Assembly: GCF_009829075.1 (NCBI RefSeq)
Contig: NZ_WUQZ01000001.1
Location: 124,001-188,000 of the forward strand
Direction: 5' to 3'
Source of the DNA: Sphingobacterium composti
Lineage (GTDB): Bacteria; Bacteroidota; Bacteroidia; Sphingobacteriales; Sphingobacteriaceae
DNA: 64,000 nt
Every line of letters begins with the position of its first letter. The stretch's first letter is position 1. Made by a program: the position numbers and the translations under genes. The notes under the pieces were generated by a model. The model ran no database searches, was not told the DNA's origin, and saw nothing but the letters and a program-made list of their open reading frames with translations. Below are positions 19,687 to 28,821 of this stretch, one piece after another.

Positions 19687-20832
19687 ATGAGATCAATTTT
19701 TAAAGTACTAACAGTAGCAGGTTTATTTGTTATTTTTTCCTGTCAAGGAGCAAAAAATAACAATCAAAAAGATCAATCTAATGAAGCAATAGATACAAGT
19801 GTATTCTATGCGAACCATGATAATAAAGATGTACTTCTTTATGTGATTAAAAATGACAAGTTGGAAGTGAGCCTAACAAATTTTGGAGCTAGACTTGTTT
19901 CTGTGGTAGTGAATGATAAGTCCAATAAGCCTGTTGATGTAATTCTTGGTTATGACAAAGCAGAAGAATATATAGCGAATACCAATAATTTTTATGGAGC
20001 TGTTGTTGGAAGATATGGAAATAGAATTGCGAATGGTACTTTTAAATTGGGGGATAATACCTATCAATTGGAAATTAATAACGAAAAAAACACATTACAT
20101 GGTGGTAAAAATGGTGTTTTCAATAAAGTATGGGATGTGAAATCAATTTCTGATGATGCCATTACTTTAGAATACCTTTCACCTGATGGCGAAGCTGGAT
20201 TTCCGGGTAATGTAAAAATGAGTGTCACGTACAAGCTGAATAATGATGGTGGGCTAGAAATTCACTACGAAGGCGAAACGGACAAAGAAACGGTATTGAA
20301 TCTGACAAACCATGCTTATTTCAACCTAAATGGTGCTGGCGATTCAACAATTTTGGATCATGAACTTTGGATCGATGCAGATAAATTAACAGAAGTTAAT
20401 AAAGGGTTGATTCCAACGGGGATTAATTCAGATGTGAAAGGTACGCCATTTGATTTTACTGTTGCAAAATCAATAGGCAAAGATATCGACCAAAAAAATC
20501 AACAGCTAACTTTTGGTAAAGGTTATGACCACAATTTTGTTTTAAATAAAAAAGAAGGCTTTACTGATGTCGCTACATTGTATGCACCTAAAACTGGAAT
20601 CGAAATGAAAGTCATTACTACAGAGCCAGGTTTACAATTCTATAGTGGAAACTTCATGTCCTCTGATGAACCTAGAGGAAAAGGCGGTAAATCATATCCA
20701 TATCGTTCTGCATTGTGTTTGGAAACACAGCATTTCCCAGACTCTCCTAATCAGCCGAGTTTTCCATCGACAGTTCTATCTCCTGGACAGAAATATTCCA
20801 CAAAAACTGAATACAGATTTTCGGTTAGGTAG
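19687..20832 (+). CDS. galM: Aldose 1-epimerase, lipoprotein form
   Basis: Interconverts alpha and beta anomers of free sugars. The 381-residue protein has a lipobox (VIFSC, Cys19), so it is probably anchored in the periplasm or at the outer membrane, unlike cytosolic E. coli GalM. Catalytic and binding residues are visible: NTLHGGKNG (His), LTNHAYFNLNG (catalytic His), GYDHNFVLN and the base in CLETQHFPDSPNQPSF (Glu). It ends the M14 operon with a terminator directly after. It stands just before the rhamnose genes, so it could supply the right anomer for uptake, but its sugar is not proven. Confidence 0.88.
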   Translation: MRSIFKVLTVAGLFVIFSCQGAKNNNQKDQSNEAIDTSVFYANHDNKDVLLYVIKNDKLEVSLTNFGARLVSVVVNDKSNKPVDVILGYDKAEEYIANTNNFYGAVVGRYGNRIANGTFKLGDNTYQLEINNEKNTLHGGKNGVFNKVWDVKSISDDAITLEYLSPDGEAGFPGNVKMSVTYKLNNDGGLEIHYEGETDKETVLNLTNHAYFNLNGAGDSTILDHELWIDADKLTEVNKGLIPTGINSDVKGTPFDFTVAKSIGKDIDQKNQQLTFGKGYDHNFVLNKKEGFTDVATLYAPKTGIEMKVITTEPGLQFYSGNFMSSDEPRGKGGKSYPYRSALCLETQHFPDSPNQPSFPSTVLSPGQKYSTKTEYRFSVR

Positions 20833-20853
20833 TTAGTATAACTAACATCATAT

Positions 20854-20888
20854 AAAAGAGACTTGCAATTTGTAAGTCTCTTTTTTTT
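20854..20888 (+). terminator. Rho-independent terminator after galM
   Basis: An 11-bp stem AAAAGAGACTT/AAGTCTCTTTT, 9-base loop, followed by a T-run. It separates the M14-galM unit from the rhamnose operon. Confidence 0.88.
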
Positions 20889-20975
20889 CATTCTGCATGA
20901 CAGTACATAACAGTTAGGTGCATATTATGAGGTAACTTAGATTCTACATAAACCATATAAACTCTACAACAAATC

Positions 20976-22049
20976 ATGAATGCAATTGCAGGAGTATTTT
21001 TTCATTTTATAGGAGGCTTCGCGTCAGGAAGCTTCTATGTACCATATAAAAAAGTACGAGACTGGTCCTGGGAAGCGATGTGGATCTTGGGTGGATTATT
21101 TTCCTGGATAATCGTTCCTCCATTGGCAGCTTGGCTTACTATTCCTAATTTTTTTGAAATAATAGGAGACGCAAATTCAAGTGTGCTAGGTTATACATTT
21201 CTTTTTGGTGTATTGTGGGGGATAGGTGGACTGACATATGGTTTAGGTGTTCGATACTTAGGTGTTTCGTTGGGAAGCAGTATTATACTAGGATTGAGCA
21301 TGGTGTTAGGTGCACTGATGCCTGCGATTTACTACTATTTTAATCCAGCAGATGGCAAGCATAGCATAGATTTCTTTTTTACGACCGCGTCGGGATTGTG
21401 CGTTATGGCGGGCTTAGTTCTTTGTATTGTGGGGATTTACCTGTGTGGAAAAGCTGGAGTTTTGAAAGAAAAAGGATTATCAAATGCTGGTGGCACCGAT
21501 AAAACAGATTACAACTTTGGTATTGGGATTATTGTGGCTTTAATTTCAGGAGCTTTAAGTGCATGTTTCAATTTTGCTATAGAAGCAGGAAAGCCGATGG
21601 CTGATGTCGCTAATGCACTTTGGAAATCAGTTAATCCAGGACAAGGAGAATTCCTTTATCAGAATAATGTTACCTATATCGTCATACTTTGGGGAGGATT
21701 TACGACGAATTTTATTTGGTGTGCGTATTTATTATTAAAAAATAAGACCCTTACAGACTACTCGAAAGCAACAGCTCCTTTAAAGAAAAATTTCTTGTTG
21801 TGCGCTTTAGCAGGCACGACATGGTATTTGCAATTTTTCTTTTACGGCATGGGTGAGAGCCGCCTTGGGAATGGTGCAAGTTCATGGATTTTACACATGG
21901 CATTTATCATATTGATTTCAAATGCCTGGGGTGTGTTCCTAAAAGAATGGAAAGGTGTGAGTAAACCAACCTATACGGCCATTATATCTGGAATTGTCAT
22001 TATCATCCTATCTATTTGTGTGGTAGGATTCGCGAAAACTTTAGAATAA
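20976..22049 (+). CDS. rhaT: L-rhamnose/proton symporter (RhaT type)
   Basis: Inner-membrane carrier of 357 residues with about ten hydrophobic helices (for example 36-57, 72-92, 97-117, 135-155, 182-200 and four after 227). The N-terminal FIGGFASGSFYVPYKKVRDWSWEA is characteristic of the RhaT family. L-rhamnose import is also supported by the next three genes, which encode its breakdown. No Bacteroidota consensus promoter was seen in the 87 bases upstream, although a terminator stands before them. Confidence 0.93.
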   Translation: MNAIAGVFFHFIGGFASGSFYVPYKKVRDWSWEAMWILGGLFSWIIVPPLAAWLTIPNFFEIIGDANSSVLGYTFLFGVLWGIGGLTYGLGVRYLGVSLGSSIILGLSMVLGALMPAIYYYFNPADGKHSIDFFFTTASGLCVMAGLVLCIVGIYLCGKAGVLKEKGLSNAGGTDKTDYNFGIGIIVALISGALSACFNFAIEAGKPMADVANALWKSVNPGQGEFLYQNNVTYIVILWGGFTTNFIWCAYLLLKNKTLTDYSKATAPLKKNFLLCALAGTTWYLQFFFYGMGESRLGNGASSWILHMAFIILISNAWGVFLKEWKGVSKPTYTAIISGIVIIILSICVVGFAKTLE

Positions 22050-22064
22050 ATATTACAAAGATTT

Positions 22065-24179
22065 ATGCAAACAAAAACATATCAACATGTGAATTACCTT
22101 TGGGATGAGGAAAAAGCTAAATCCTTAGAAGGAGATGAAGTAGCGTTATTATTATACCGATCTAATATCTTGGGGTCGGATCTTAGGATAACGAATTACG
22201 GAGGCGGAAATACATCATGTAAAGTAATGGATAAGGATCCATTGACAGGTGAAGAAGTGGAAGTAATGTGGATTAAAGGTTCTGGTGGTGATATCGGCAC
22301 ATTAAAGAAGTCAGGTTTGGCTGCATTGTATGTAGAACGACTTCGTAATCTTGAGAAAGTGTATCGCGGTATCGAGCATGAGGACGAAATGGTCGAGCTT
22401 TTCAACCGTTGTATATTCGATTTATCATCGAAGGCACCCTCTATTGATACGCCATTGCATGGTTTTCTTCCATTCAAACATATCGATCACTTGCACCCAG
22501 ATGCTGCGATTGCTATTGCGGCAGCAAAAGATGGAAAACAAATCACAAAAGATTTGTTCAAAGGAACAATTGGCTGGGTAGAATGGCAAAAGCCTGGTTT
22601 CGATTTAGGTTTGCAATTGCGCGAATGCTTAGCCGAAAACCCTGGTATCCGTGGAATTATGCTTGGTTCGCATGGACTTTTTACATGGGGAGATACGGCG
22701 TATGAATGTTATTTGAATTCATTGGATGTCATCGAAACTTGCGCAACTTATTTGGAAGAGAATTACGGTAAGTCAAGACCTGTATTTGGTGGTCAAAAAG
22801 TAGATAGTCTAGTACAAGAAGATAGATTGGCACAGGCTGCTGCTATTGCACCCATATTAAGAGGGTTTTGTTCAAGTGAGCGTCCTATGGTTGGCCACTT
22901 CTCTGACGATGCTAGGGTGTTGGAATTTATCAATTCCAATGATTTGGAAAAATTAGCTCCTTTGGGAACAAGCTGTCCAGATCATTTCTTACGCACTAAG
23001 ATTCAACCTTTGATTCTGAATTTGGATAAAAACGAAGACTTATCGGATATAGAAGCGATAAAATCAAAATTGCTTCCATTATTTGAAGCGTACAGAGCGA
23101 TGTACACGGATTATTATGAAACTTGTAAACACCCGAATAGCCCTGCTATTCGCGACAGAAATCCAGTAATCATAATCTATCCAGGAGTCGGAATGTTTGC
23201 TTTTGCAAAAGATAAGCAAACCGCACGTGTGGCTTCGGAATTTTATACAAATGCTATCAATGTAATGAAAGGAGCGGAAGCGGTGAGTGAATATACTTCA
23301 CTACCGAGACAAGAGGCTTTCAATATTGAATATTGGTTATTGGAAGAGGCGAAGCTACAACGTATGCCAAAGCCAAAAGCATTGTCTGGTAAAATCGCTT
23401 TGGTAACTGGAAGTGCAGGCGGTATAGGTAAAGCTATTGCAAAGCGTTTTGCAGAAGAGGGAGCTGTAGTCGTTTTAAGCGATTTGAATCAAGAGAGATT
23501 AGCAGATGCAAAAGCAGAATTTGTAGACTTATTTGGTGCGGACAATGTTACGACTGCTGTCCTAGATGTAACGAATCAAGAGCAAATAGAAGAAGCACTT
23601 AAAGTGGCTGCTTTAGCATTTGGCGGTGTGGACATTGTGGTGAATAATGCCGGACTATCCATTTCAAAATCTATTGAAGATCATACGCAAAAGGATTGGG
23701 ATTTATTATATGATGTATTGGTAAAAGGTCAGTTTATCGTTACTCAGGCTACTTCTAAAGTAATGAAAGCACAAAATATTGGTGGTGACATCGTGAATAT
23801 TGTGAGTAAAAATGCGTTGGTTAGTGGTCCGAATAATGCGGGGTATGGTTCTGCTAAAGCAGCGCAATTGCACCTTAGTAGATTGAATGCAGCGGAACTT
23901 GGCGCTTTCAAAATTAGAGTAAATGTAGTAAACCCAGATGCGGTTATTTCAGATAGTAATATTTGGGCTGGAGGCTGGGCCGAAGGTCGAGCTAAAGCTT
24001 ACGGTGTTACGGTAGAAGAATTACCTGCTTACTATGCAAAACGAACTTTGTTAAACGAAATAATTTTGCCAGATGATATAGCTAATGCTTGTTTTGCATT
24101 TGTAGGCGGTGAACTAAGCAAATCTACAGGAAATGTATTGAATGTAGATGGCGGAGTAGCCATGGCATTTGTCCGATAA
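22065..24179 (+). CDS. Bifunctional rhamnulose-1-phosphate aldolase / lactaldehyde dehydrogenase
   Basis: A 704-residue cytoplasmic fusion. Residues about 1-420 are a class II aldolase domain, with zinc ligands in KHIDHLHPDAAIAIA and GSHGLFTWG. Residues about 430-704 are a short-chain dehydrogenase, with the NAD motif VTGSAGGIGKAIA and the catalytic YGSAK (Tyr and Lys). It cleaves L-rhamnulose-1-phosphate to DHAP and L-lactaldehyde and passes the aldehyde to oxidation to L-lactate. This fused form (RhaEW/RhaD-type in other bacteria) replaces separate RhaD and an aldehyde dehydrogenase. It follows rhaT by 15 bases. Confidence 0.92.
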   Translation: MQTKTYQHVNYLWDEEKAKSLEGDEVALLLYRSNILGSDLRITNYGGGNTSCKVMDKDPLTGEEVEVMWIKGSGGDIGTLKKSGLAALYVERLRNLEKVYRGIEHEDEMVELFNRCIFDLSSKAPSIDTPLHGFLPFKHIDHLHPDAAIAIAAAKDGKQITKDLFKGTIGWVEWQKPGFDLGLQLRECLAENPGIRGIMLGSHGLFTWGDTAYECYLNSLDVIETCATYLEENYGKSRPVFGGQKVDSLVQEDRLAQAAAIAPILRGFCSSERPMVGHFSDDARVLEFINSNDLEKLAPLGTSCPDHFLRTKIQPLILNLDKNEDLSDIEAIKSKLLPLFEAYRAMYTDYYETCKHPNSPAIRDRNPVIIIYPGVGMFAFAKDKQTARVASEFYTNAINVMKGAEAVSEYTSLPRQEAFNIEYWLLEEAKLQRMPKPKALSGKIALVTGSAGGIGKAIAKRFAEEGAVVVLSDLNQERLADAKAEFVDLFGADNVTTAVLDVTNQEQIEEALKVAALAFGGVDIVVNNAGLSISKSIEDHTQKDWDLLYDVLVKGQFIVTQATSKVMKAQNIGGDIVNIVSKNALVSGPNNAGYGSAKAAQLHLSRLNAAELGAFKIRVNVVNPDAVISDSNIWAGGWAEGRAKAYGVTVEELPAYYAKRTLLNEIILPDDIANACFAFVGGELSKSTGNVLNVDGGVAMAFVR

Positions 24180-24250
24180 CAATTATTAAATCAAGTACGA
24201 TAGTTAGAAAAATAATTTCTATTTTTCTAACTATCTAAACCTATATACTT

Positions 24251-25525
24251 ATGAAAATCGAGCAATCTATCATAGATCAACATAACCAAGAATTATTAGC
24301 TAAACATACTAAACAAGTAGATTTCTTAAAGGATAGTATTTCGAACTTTGAGGAAATCGTAGCGAAAGTACAAAAATTTAATATTGCTATTCCGAGTTGG
24401 GCTTTAGGTACAGGTGGTACGCGTTTTGGTCGCTTTAGTGGCAAAGGTGAACCGGGAAATTTGGAGCAAAAAATCGAAGATGTAGGCTTATTGCATGCAT
24501 TGAACAAGTCGAGTGGAGCGATTTCACTTCATATTCCTTGGGATATTCCTCAAGACGCCGAGAAGATTAAAGCTTTAGCATCATCCTATGGATTGGCATT
24601 TGATGCGGTGAATTCAAATACTTTTCAGGACCAACCGAATCAAGCATACAGTTACAAATTTGGATCATTGCAACATGTAGATCCAAATGTACGTAAGCAA
24701 GCGGTAACGCATAATATTGAGGTGATTAAGCATGGTATTGCTTTAGGTTCTAAAGCGTTGACAGTATGGTTGGCAGATGGATCTTCGTTTCCAGGTCAAT
24801 TGAATTTCCGTGAGGCATTCCAAAATACGTTAGAAAGTTTAAGAGAAATCTACAAGCATCTTCCCTCGGATTGGAAAATGTTTATTGAATACAAAGCTTT
24901 TGAGCCTAATTTTTATTCAACAACTATTGCAGATTGGGGACAATCATTATTATTAGCGAGTAAATTGGGAGATCAAGCGTACACATTAGTGGATTTAGGG
25001 CACCATTTACCAAATGCAAATATCGAACAAATCGTGTCTTTGTTATTAATGGAAAACAAATTAGCAGGCTTCCATTTCAATGATAGTAAATATGCAGATG
25101 ATGATTTAACTGCTGGAGCGATCAAGCCTTATCAATTATTTTTGATCTTCAATGAATTAGTAGAAGGTATGGATGCTAGAGGAATTGACCATGCAACAGG
25201 TCTGGGTTGGATGATTGATGCTTCGCACAATTTGAAAGATCCATTAGCTGATTTATTACAATCTGTAGAAGCAATTAAAATCGCCTACGCACAAGCATTG
25301 TTCGTGGATCGTCAAGCGCTGAAAAAAGCACAACAAGAGAATAATGTAGTAGTTGGACAAGAAATATTACAAGATGCTTTTCGTACTGACTTGCGTGCTC
25401 TTGTGGCAGAGGCAAGATTGCGTGAAGGTGCTGCATTAAATCCAATTAAATTGTTCAACGACATTAATGTGAGACAACAATTAATAGATGAACGTGGCGA
25501 ATCCACTGTAGCGACAGGATTGTAA
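24251..25525 (+). CDS. rhaI: L-rhamnose isomerase (RhaI type)
   Basis: A 424-residue TIM-barrel isomerase that converts L-rhamnose to L-rhamnulose, metal dependent. It resembles the Pseudomonas/Rhizobium RhaI type, not E. coli RhaA. Conserved stretches are PSWALGTGGTRFGRF (about 48-62), ISLHIPWD (about 94-101), the metal-site FIEYKAFEPNFYST (Glu near 215), LVDLGHHLPNANIEQ, and GFHFNDSKYADDDLTAG. It sits between the aldolase/dehydrogenase and the kinase, as expected for a rhamnose operon. Confidence 0.92.
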   Translation: MKIEQSIIDQHNQELLAKHTKQVDFLKDSISNFEEIVAKVQKFNIAIPSWALGTGGTRFGRFSGKGEPGNLEQKIEDVGLLHALNKSSGAISLHIPWDIPQDAEKIKALASSYGLAFDAVNSNTFQDQPNQAYSYKFGSLQHVDPNVRKQAVTHNIEVIKHGIALGSKALTVWLADGSSFPGQLNFREAFQNTLESLREIYKHLPSDWKMFIEYKAFEPNFYSTTIADWGQSLLLASKLGDQAYTLVDLGHHLPNANIEQIVSLLLMENKLAGFHFNDSKYADDDLTAGAIKPYQLFLIFNELVEGMDARGIDHATGLGWMIDASHNLKDPLADLLQSVEAIKIAYAQALFVDRQALKKAQQENNVVVGQEILQDAFRTDLRALVAEARLREGAALNPIKLFNDINVRQQLIDERGESTVATGL

Positions 25526-25542
25526 TAATTAGATAAGGAAGG

Positions 25543-26901
25543 ATGGGAAAGGAGTGTATACCTGTTATTGCAATATTTGACGTTGGTAAAACCAACAAAA
25601 AGTTATTTTTATTTGACGAACATTATCAAATCGTTTTTGAACGTTCGGCAAGATTTATGGAAACCGTCGATGAGGATGGCTTCCCCTGTGAAAATTTAGA
25701 AAGTTTACGATTATCTGTATTTGATTCATTACACGAAGTTTTTCGTAGAGCTGAATTTGATATTAAGGCGATTAATTTTACTTCCTATGGAGCGAGTTTT
25801 GTCTATTTGGATCAAAATGGTAGACCGCTGACACCGCTGTATAATTATTTAAAAGATTATCCAGTTAATCTACAGGACGACTTGCATCAATCCTATGGAG
25901 GCGAAAATAAATTTGTGTTGGATACCGCTTCTCCATCATTGGGAAGTCTTAATTCGGGCAAGCAAATCTATCGCTTAATGAAAGAGCAACCTGAGGTTTT
26001 CAATACGATGAAGTACGCATTGCATTTGCCTCAGTATCTAAGTTTTTTGGTGTCGGGACAATTGTATTCGGATATGACAAGTATTGGATGTCACACTGCA
26101 TTGTGGAATTTTAATACGAAGAATTACCATCAATGGGTTAAAGATAGCGGAATAGATAAGAAGCTTGCACCAATTGTAAACGGCAAGGAAGTGTTTTCAA
26201 GTACATTTCCTGGAAGTACGTACAAGGTTGGAACAGGTCTGCACGATAGTTCTTCTGCTTTGATTCCTTATTTGGTCAATTTTCATGAACCATTTGTGTT
26301 GATTTCAACGGGTACCTGGTGTATATCGATGAATCCATTCAACGATGAACCTTTAACTAAGGCAGAATTAGATCAGGATTGCCTATTCTATCTGACGTAC
26401 AACGGAACTCCCGTCAAGGCTTCTAGATTATTTGCGGGGTATGAACACGAGACGCAGTCAAAACGAATAGCTGATCACTTTAATGTGACTACAGCACGAT
26501 TCAAACATTTTGAGATCAATTGGCGTGTTATCGAAGGACTGGATCTGGGACAAAGTATAGACGTTTTCACACTAAATACATTTGCTGAATTAGATTTAGA
26601 CAGGTTTAAAACCTACGAAGAAGCTTATCATGCGCTGATTTTTTGTCTTGTAAATGCTCAAGTTGAGTCGACAAAATTGGTTTTAGCTGGTCAAAATATT
26701 AAAAGAATATTTGTAGATGGTGGCTTTAGTAAAAATCATATTTATATGAATTTATTAGCTCGAAGATTTCCTACAATAGAAATTTATGCTGCTTCCATGG
26801 CACAAGCTACGGCAATTGGTGCGGCATTGCTGATCCATGAACATTGGAATACTTTACCATTTCCTAATAATATCATCGAATTGAGATATTATAAAGCGTA
26901 G
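25543..26901 (+). CDS. rhaB: Rhamnulokinase (FGGY family)
   Basis: A 452-residue sugar kinase that phosphorylates L-rhamnulose at O1 with ATP. The N-terminal phosphate-1 motif IAIFDVGKTNKKLFLFDE (about 9-26) and the C-terminal adenosine motif IFVDGGFSKNHIYMNLLA (about 388-405) define the FGGY/actin-fold family. The DxG(K)TN form is common in the rhamnulokinase-like branch of Bacteroidota. FGGY specificity is hard to call from sequence alone; the operon supplies it. The start at 25543 follows rhaI by 17 bases. Confidence 0.88.
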   Translation: MGKECIPVIAIFDVGKTNKKLFLFDEHYQIVFERSARFMETVDEDGFPCENLESLRLSVFDSLHEVFRRAEFDIKAINFTSYGASFVYLDQNGRPLTPLYNYLKDYPVNLQDDLHQSYGGENKFVLDTASPSLGSLNSGKQIYRLMKEQPEVFNTMKYALHLPQYLSFLVSGQLYSDMTSIGCHTALWNFNTKNYHQWVKDSGIDKKLAPIVNGKEVFSSTFPGSTYKVGTGLHDSSSALIPYLVNFHEPFVLISTGTWCISMNPFNDEPLTKAELDQDCLFYLTYNGTPVKASRLFAGYEHETQSKRIADHFNVTTARFKHFEINWRVIEGLDLGQSIDVFTLNTFAELDLDRFKTYEEAYHALIFCLVNAQVESTKLVLAGQNIKRIFVDGGFSKNHIYMNLLARRFPTIEIYAASMAQATAIGAALLIHEHWNTLPFPNNIIELRYYKA

Positions 26902-26986
26902 ATAGATATTAGATATACTTTCTCTAGAATGAATATTAATACACTACCTAAGCTGAATGTGTAGAACCTATTATATAATATACAAG

Positions 26987-28402
26987 ATGAAAAATATAAA
27001 TCTAAAATTACTATTTGTTGCCTTTTGTTCATTAGTGTCAATCAGTCATTGCTATGGTCAATTGCGTCTTCCCAATATATTTTCAGACCATATGGTTTTG
27101 CAACGTGAGGTAGATGCAAAAATTTGGGGTTGGGCAAAAGCAGGTTCTCATATTAAGATACATGGTTCTTGGATGCAGGATACAATAGGTATTACAACAG
27201 ATTACAATGGAAAGTGGAGTGGTAAAATCAAAACAATAGGTGCGGGAGGACCATATTCCATATCTATACAATCTGGAGACGAAAAGTTGACCATATCAAA
27301 TGTATTATTAGGTGATGTTTTTTTGTGTTCTGGACAATCTAATATGGAATGGGGAGGAGATCAGGGATTAAAGGAGATTATGGATGAATTACCCAATGCA
27401 TATAATTCAAATATACGTCTTCTACAGGTAAATAGAAATGGAGCTTCAACACCTCAAGAAAATATTTCTAACAATTGGTCAACATTGACTCCAGAATCAT
27501 TAAAACCTTTTTCCGCTATAGGCTATTTTTTAGCTAAAGAAATCAATTTTGAGATTGGGGTTCCAATTGGGATTATAAATGCAAGCTGGGGAGGAACTTC
27601 TGCAGAGGTATGGACACCTGAACAAGTTATTCAAGTTGACAAAGAACTTTATGAACTTTCTAAACAACAAATAGAAAATCCTTATAGACCACACAATAAT
27701 GGAGTTTTGTGGAATAGTATGATTTCTCCTTTAGTGGGTTTTCCTTTGAAAGCACTTTTTTGGTATCAAGGAGAGAGCAATGTGAGTACATGGTGGGGAT
27801 ATGATAAGTTGATGAAGGCTATGGTTGGTTCTTGGAGGTCTGCTTGGGAAGAAAAAATGCCGTTTTATTTTGTCCAAATTGCTCCGTTTGAATATAACAA
27901 CAATATACCTAAGGCAGCCTTGTTACGAGAACAGCAAAATAAGACAGCGCTTGAATTACCTAATTCGGGCATGGTAGTAACTACAGATCTTGTCGATAAT
28001 ATAAAAGACATTCATCCTAGTCAAAAGAAGGAAGTCGCAGTTCGATTATCTAAAATAGCTCTCGCTGAATTATATGGAAAACCAATGGTAGATTACAAAT
28101 CACCTATTTATAATGGCTACAAAGTTGTTGGAAATAAAATGGAGATTTCTTTTCACCACCTAAATGGTAATCTCGTCATTAAAGGGAAACAATTAGATGA
28201 TATTTATATATGTAGTGAAGATCGTGTTTTTCATAAAGCAAAAAGTAAAGTCATAAAGAATAAATTAATTGTATATAGTGAGGACATATCCAATCCTGTT
28301 GCGGTAAGATTTGGATTCACAGAAATATCTATGCCAAATTTGTTTAATGAGAATGGTCTTCCGATTGCTCCTTTTAGGACAGACAATTGGGAAGTCCAAT
28401 AG
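26987..28402 (+). CDS. Secreted sialate O-acetylesterase-like SGNH esterase
   Basis: Removes acetyl groups from glycans. With the start at 26987 the protein has 471 residues and a normal signal peptide (KNINLKLLFVAFCSLVS...CYGQ). An in-frame ATG at 26957 would add ten residues before the positively charged start and is less likely. The SGNH blocks are visible: FLCSGQSNMEWGG (nucleophile Ser), NASWGGTSAEVW, LFWYQGESNVSTWW, and the Asp-His pair in DNIKDIHPSQKKE. The named family acts on sialic acid, but relatives also act on acetylated plant polysaccharides, which suits the rhamnosidase locus downstream. Confidence 0.87.
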   Translation: MKNINLKLLFVAFCSLVSISHCYGQLRLPNIFSDHMVLQREVDAKIWGWAKAGSHIKIHGSWMQDTIGITTDYNGKWSGKIKTIGAGGPYSISIQSGDEKLTISNVLLGDVFLCSGQSNMEWGGDQGLKEIMDELPNAYNSNIRLLQVNRNGASTPQENISNNWSTLTPESLKPFSAIGYFLAKEINFEIGVPIGIINASWGGTSAEVWTPEQVIQVDKELYELSKQQIENPYRPHNNGVLWNSMISPLVGFPLKALFWYQGESNVSTWWGYDKLMKAMVGSWRSAWEEKMPFYFVQIAPFEYNNNIPKAALLREQQNKTALELPNSGMVVTTDLVDNIKDIHPSQKKEVAVRLSKIALAELYGKPMVDYKSPIYNGYKVVGNKMEISFHHLNGNLVIKGKQLDDIYICSEDRVFHKAKSKVIKNKLIVYSEDISNPVAVRFGFTEISMPNLFNENGLPIAPFRTDNWEVQ

Positions 28403-28562
28403 CAATCCATGTAGCAAGTTTGTAATCAAGAAAAATAATAGTGCACTTGCCAACTATGCTAATCGAATAGCTGAACTAATGAAAACTTGGGTAATATATT
28501 TTTGTATTTAAGAAAATACCGAAGTAGGTGATTTAATTCAGATTTTTTATCTAAAAGAATCT

Positions 28563-28589
28563 AAGGGACACTTATTTAGTGTCTTTTTT
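28563..28589 (+). terminator. Terminator after the rhamnose/esterase operon
   Basis: GACACT-TATTT-AGTGTC followed by six T. It ends the rhaT-to-esterase unit. The 28403-28562 stretch before it holds no convincing gene. Confidence 0.75.
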
Positions 28590-28821
28590 GCCTTAAGTAG
28601 ACGAAGGTTTGGAGAAGGATAGGGCAGGATGGTTAAAAGGAATTTCTTAAGTAATTTGGATGTAGATAACTTAATAGCTAATGTTTAAGAGCTCAAAATA
28701 CATTAGTTATAAACTTTAACAATTATAAAATCTTAAACCTAGTTAAAACAGTGAAGAGGAAAGAGTATAGTATTTGCTTTTAACGAAGTAGAGATTATAC
28801 AATTTAATACCTATAAACATT
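28590..28821 (+). promoter_or_regulatory. Upstream region of the SusC/SusD locus
   Basis: AT-rich, no gene. The best promoter-like pair is TTTG (28655-28658) and, 20 bases on, TAATGTTTA (28679-28687), which is a poor match. A purine-rich GAAGAGGAAAGAG (28752-28764) lies closer to the gene. No clear palindrome for the GntR regulator was found. Confidence 0.25.

Noticed and set aside
28497..28589. Possible small RNA from a TATTTTTG box to the terminator at 28563
   Set aside because: No -33 TTTG lies at the right distance upstream and there is no conserved structure besides the terminator of the preceding operon.
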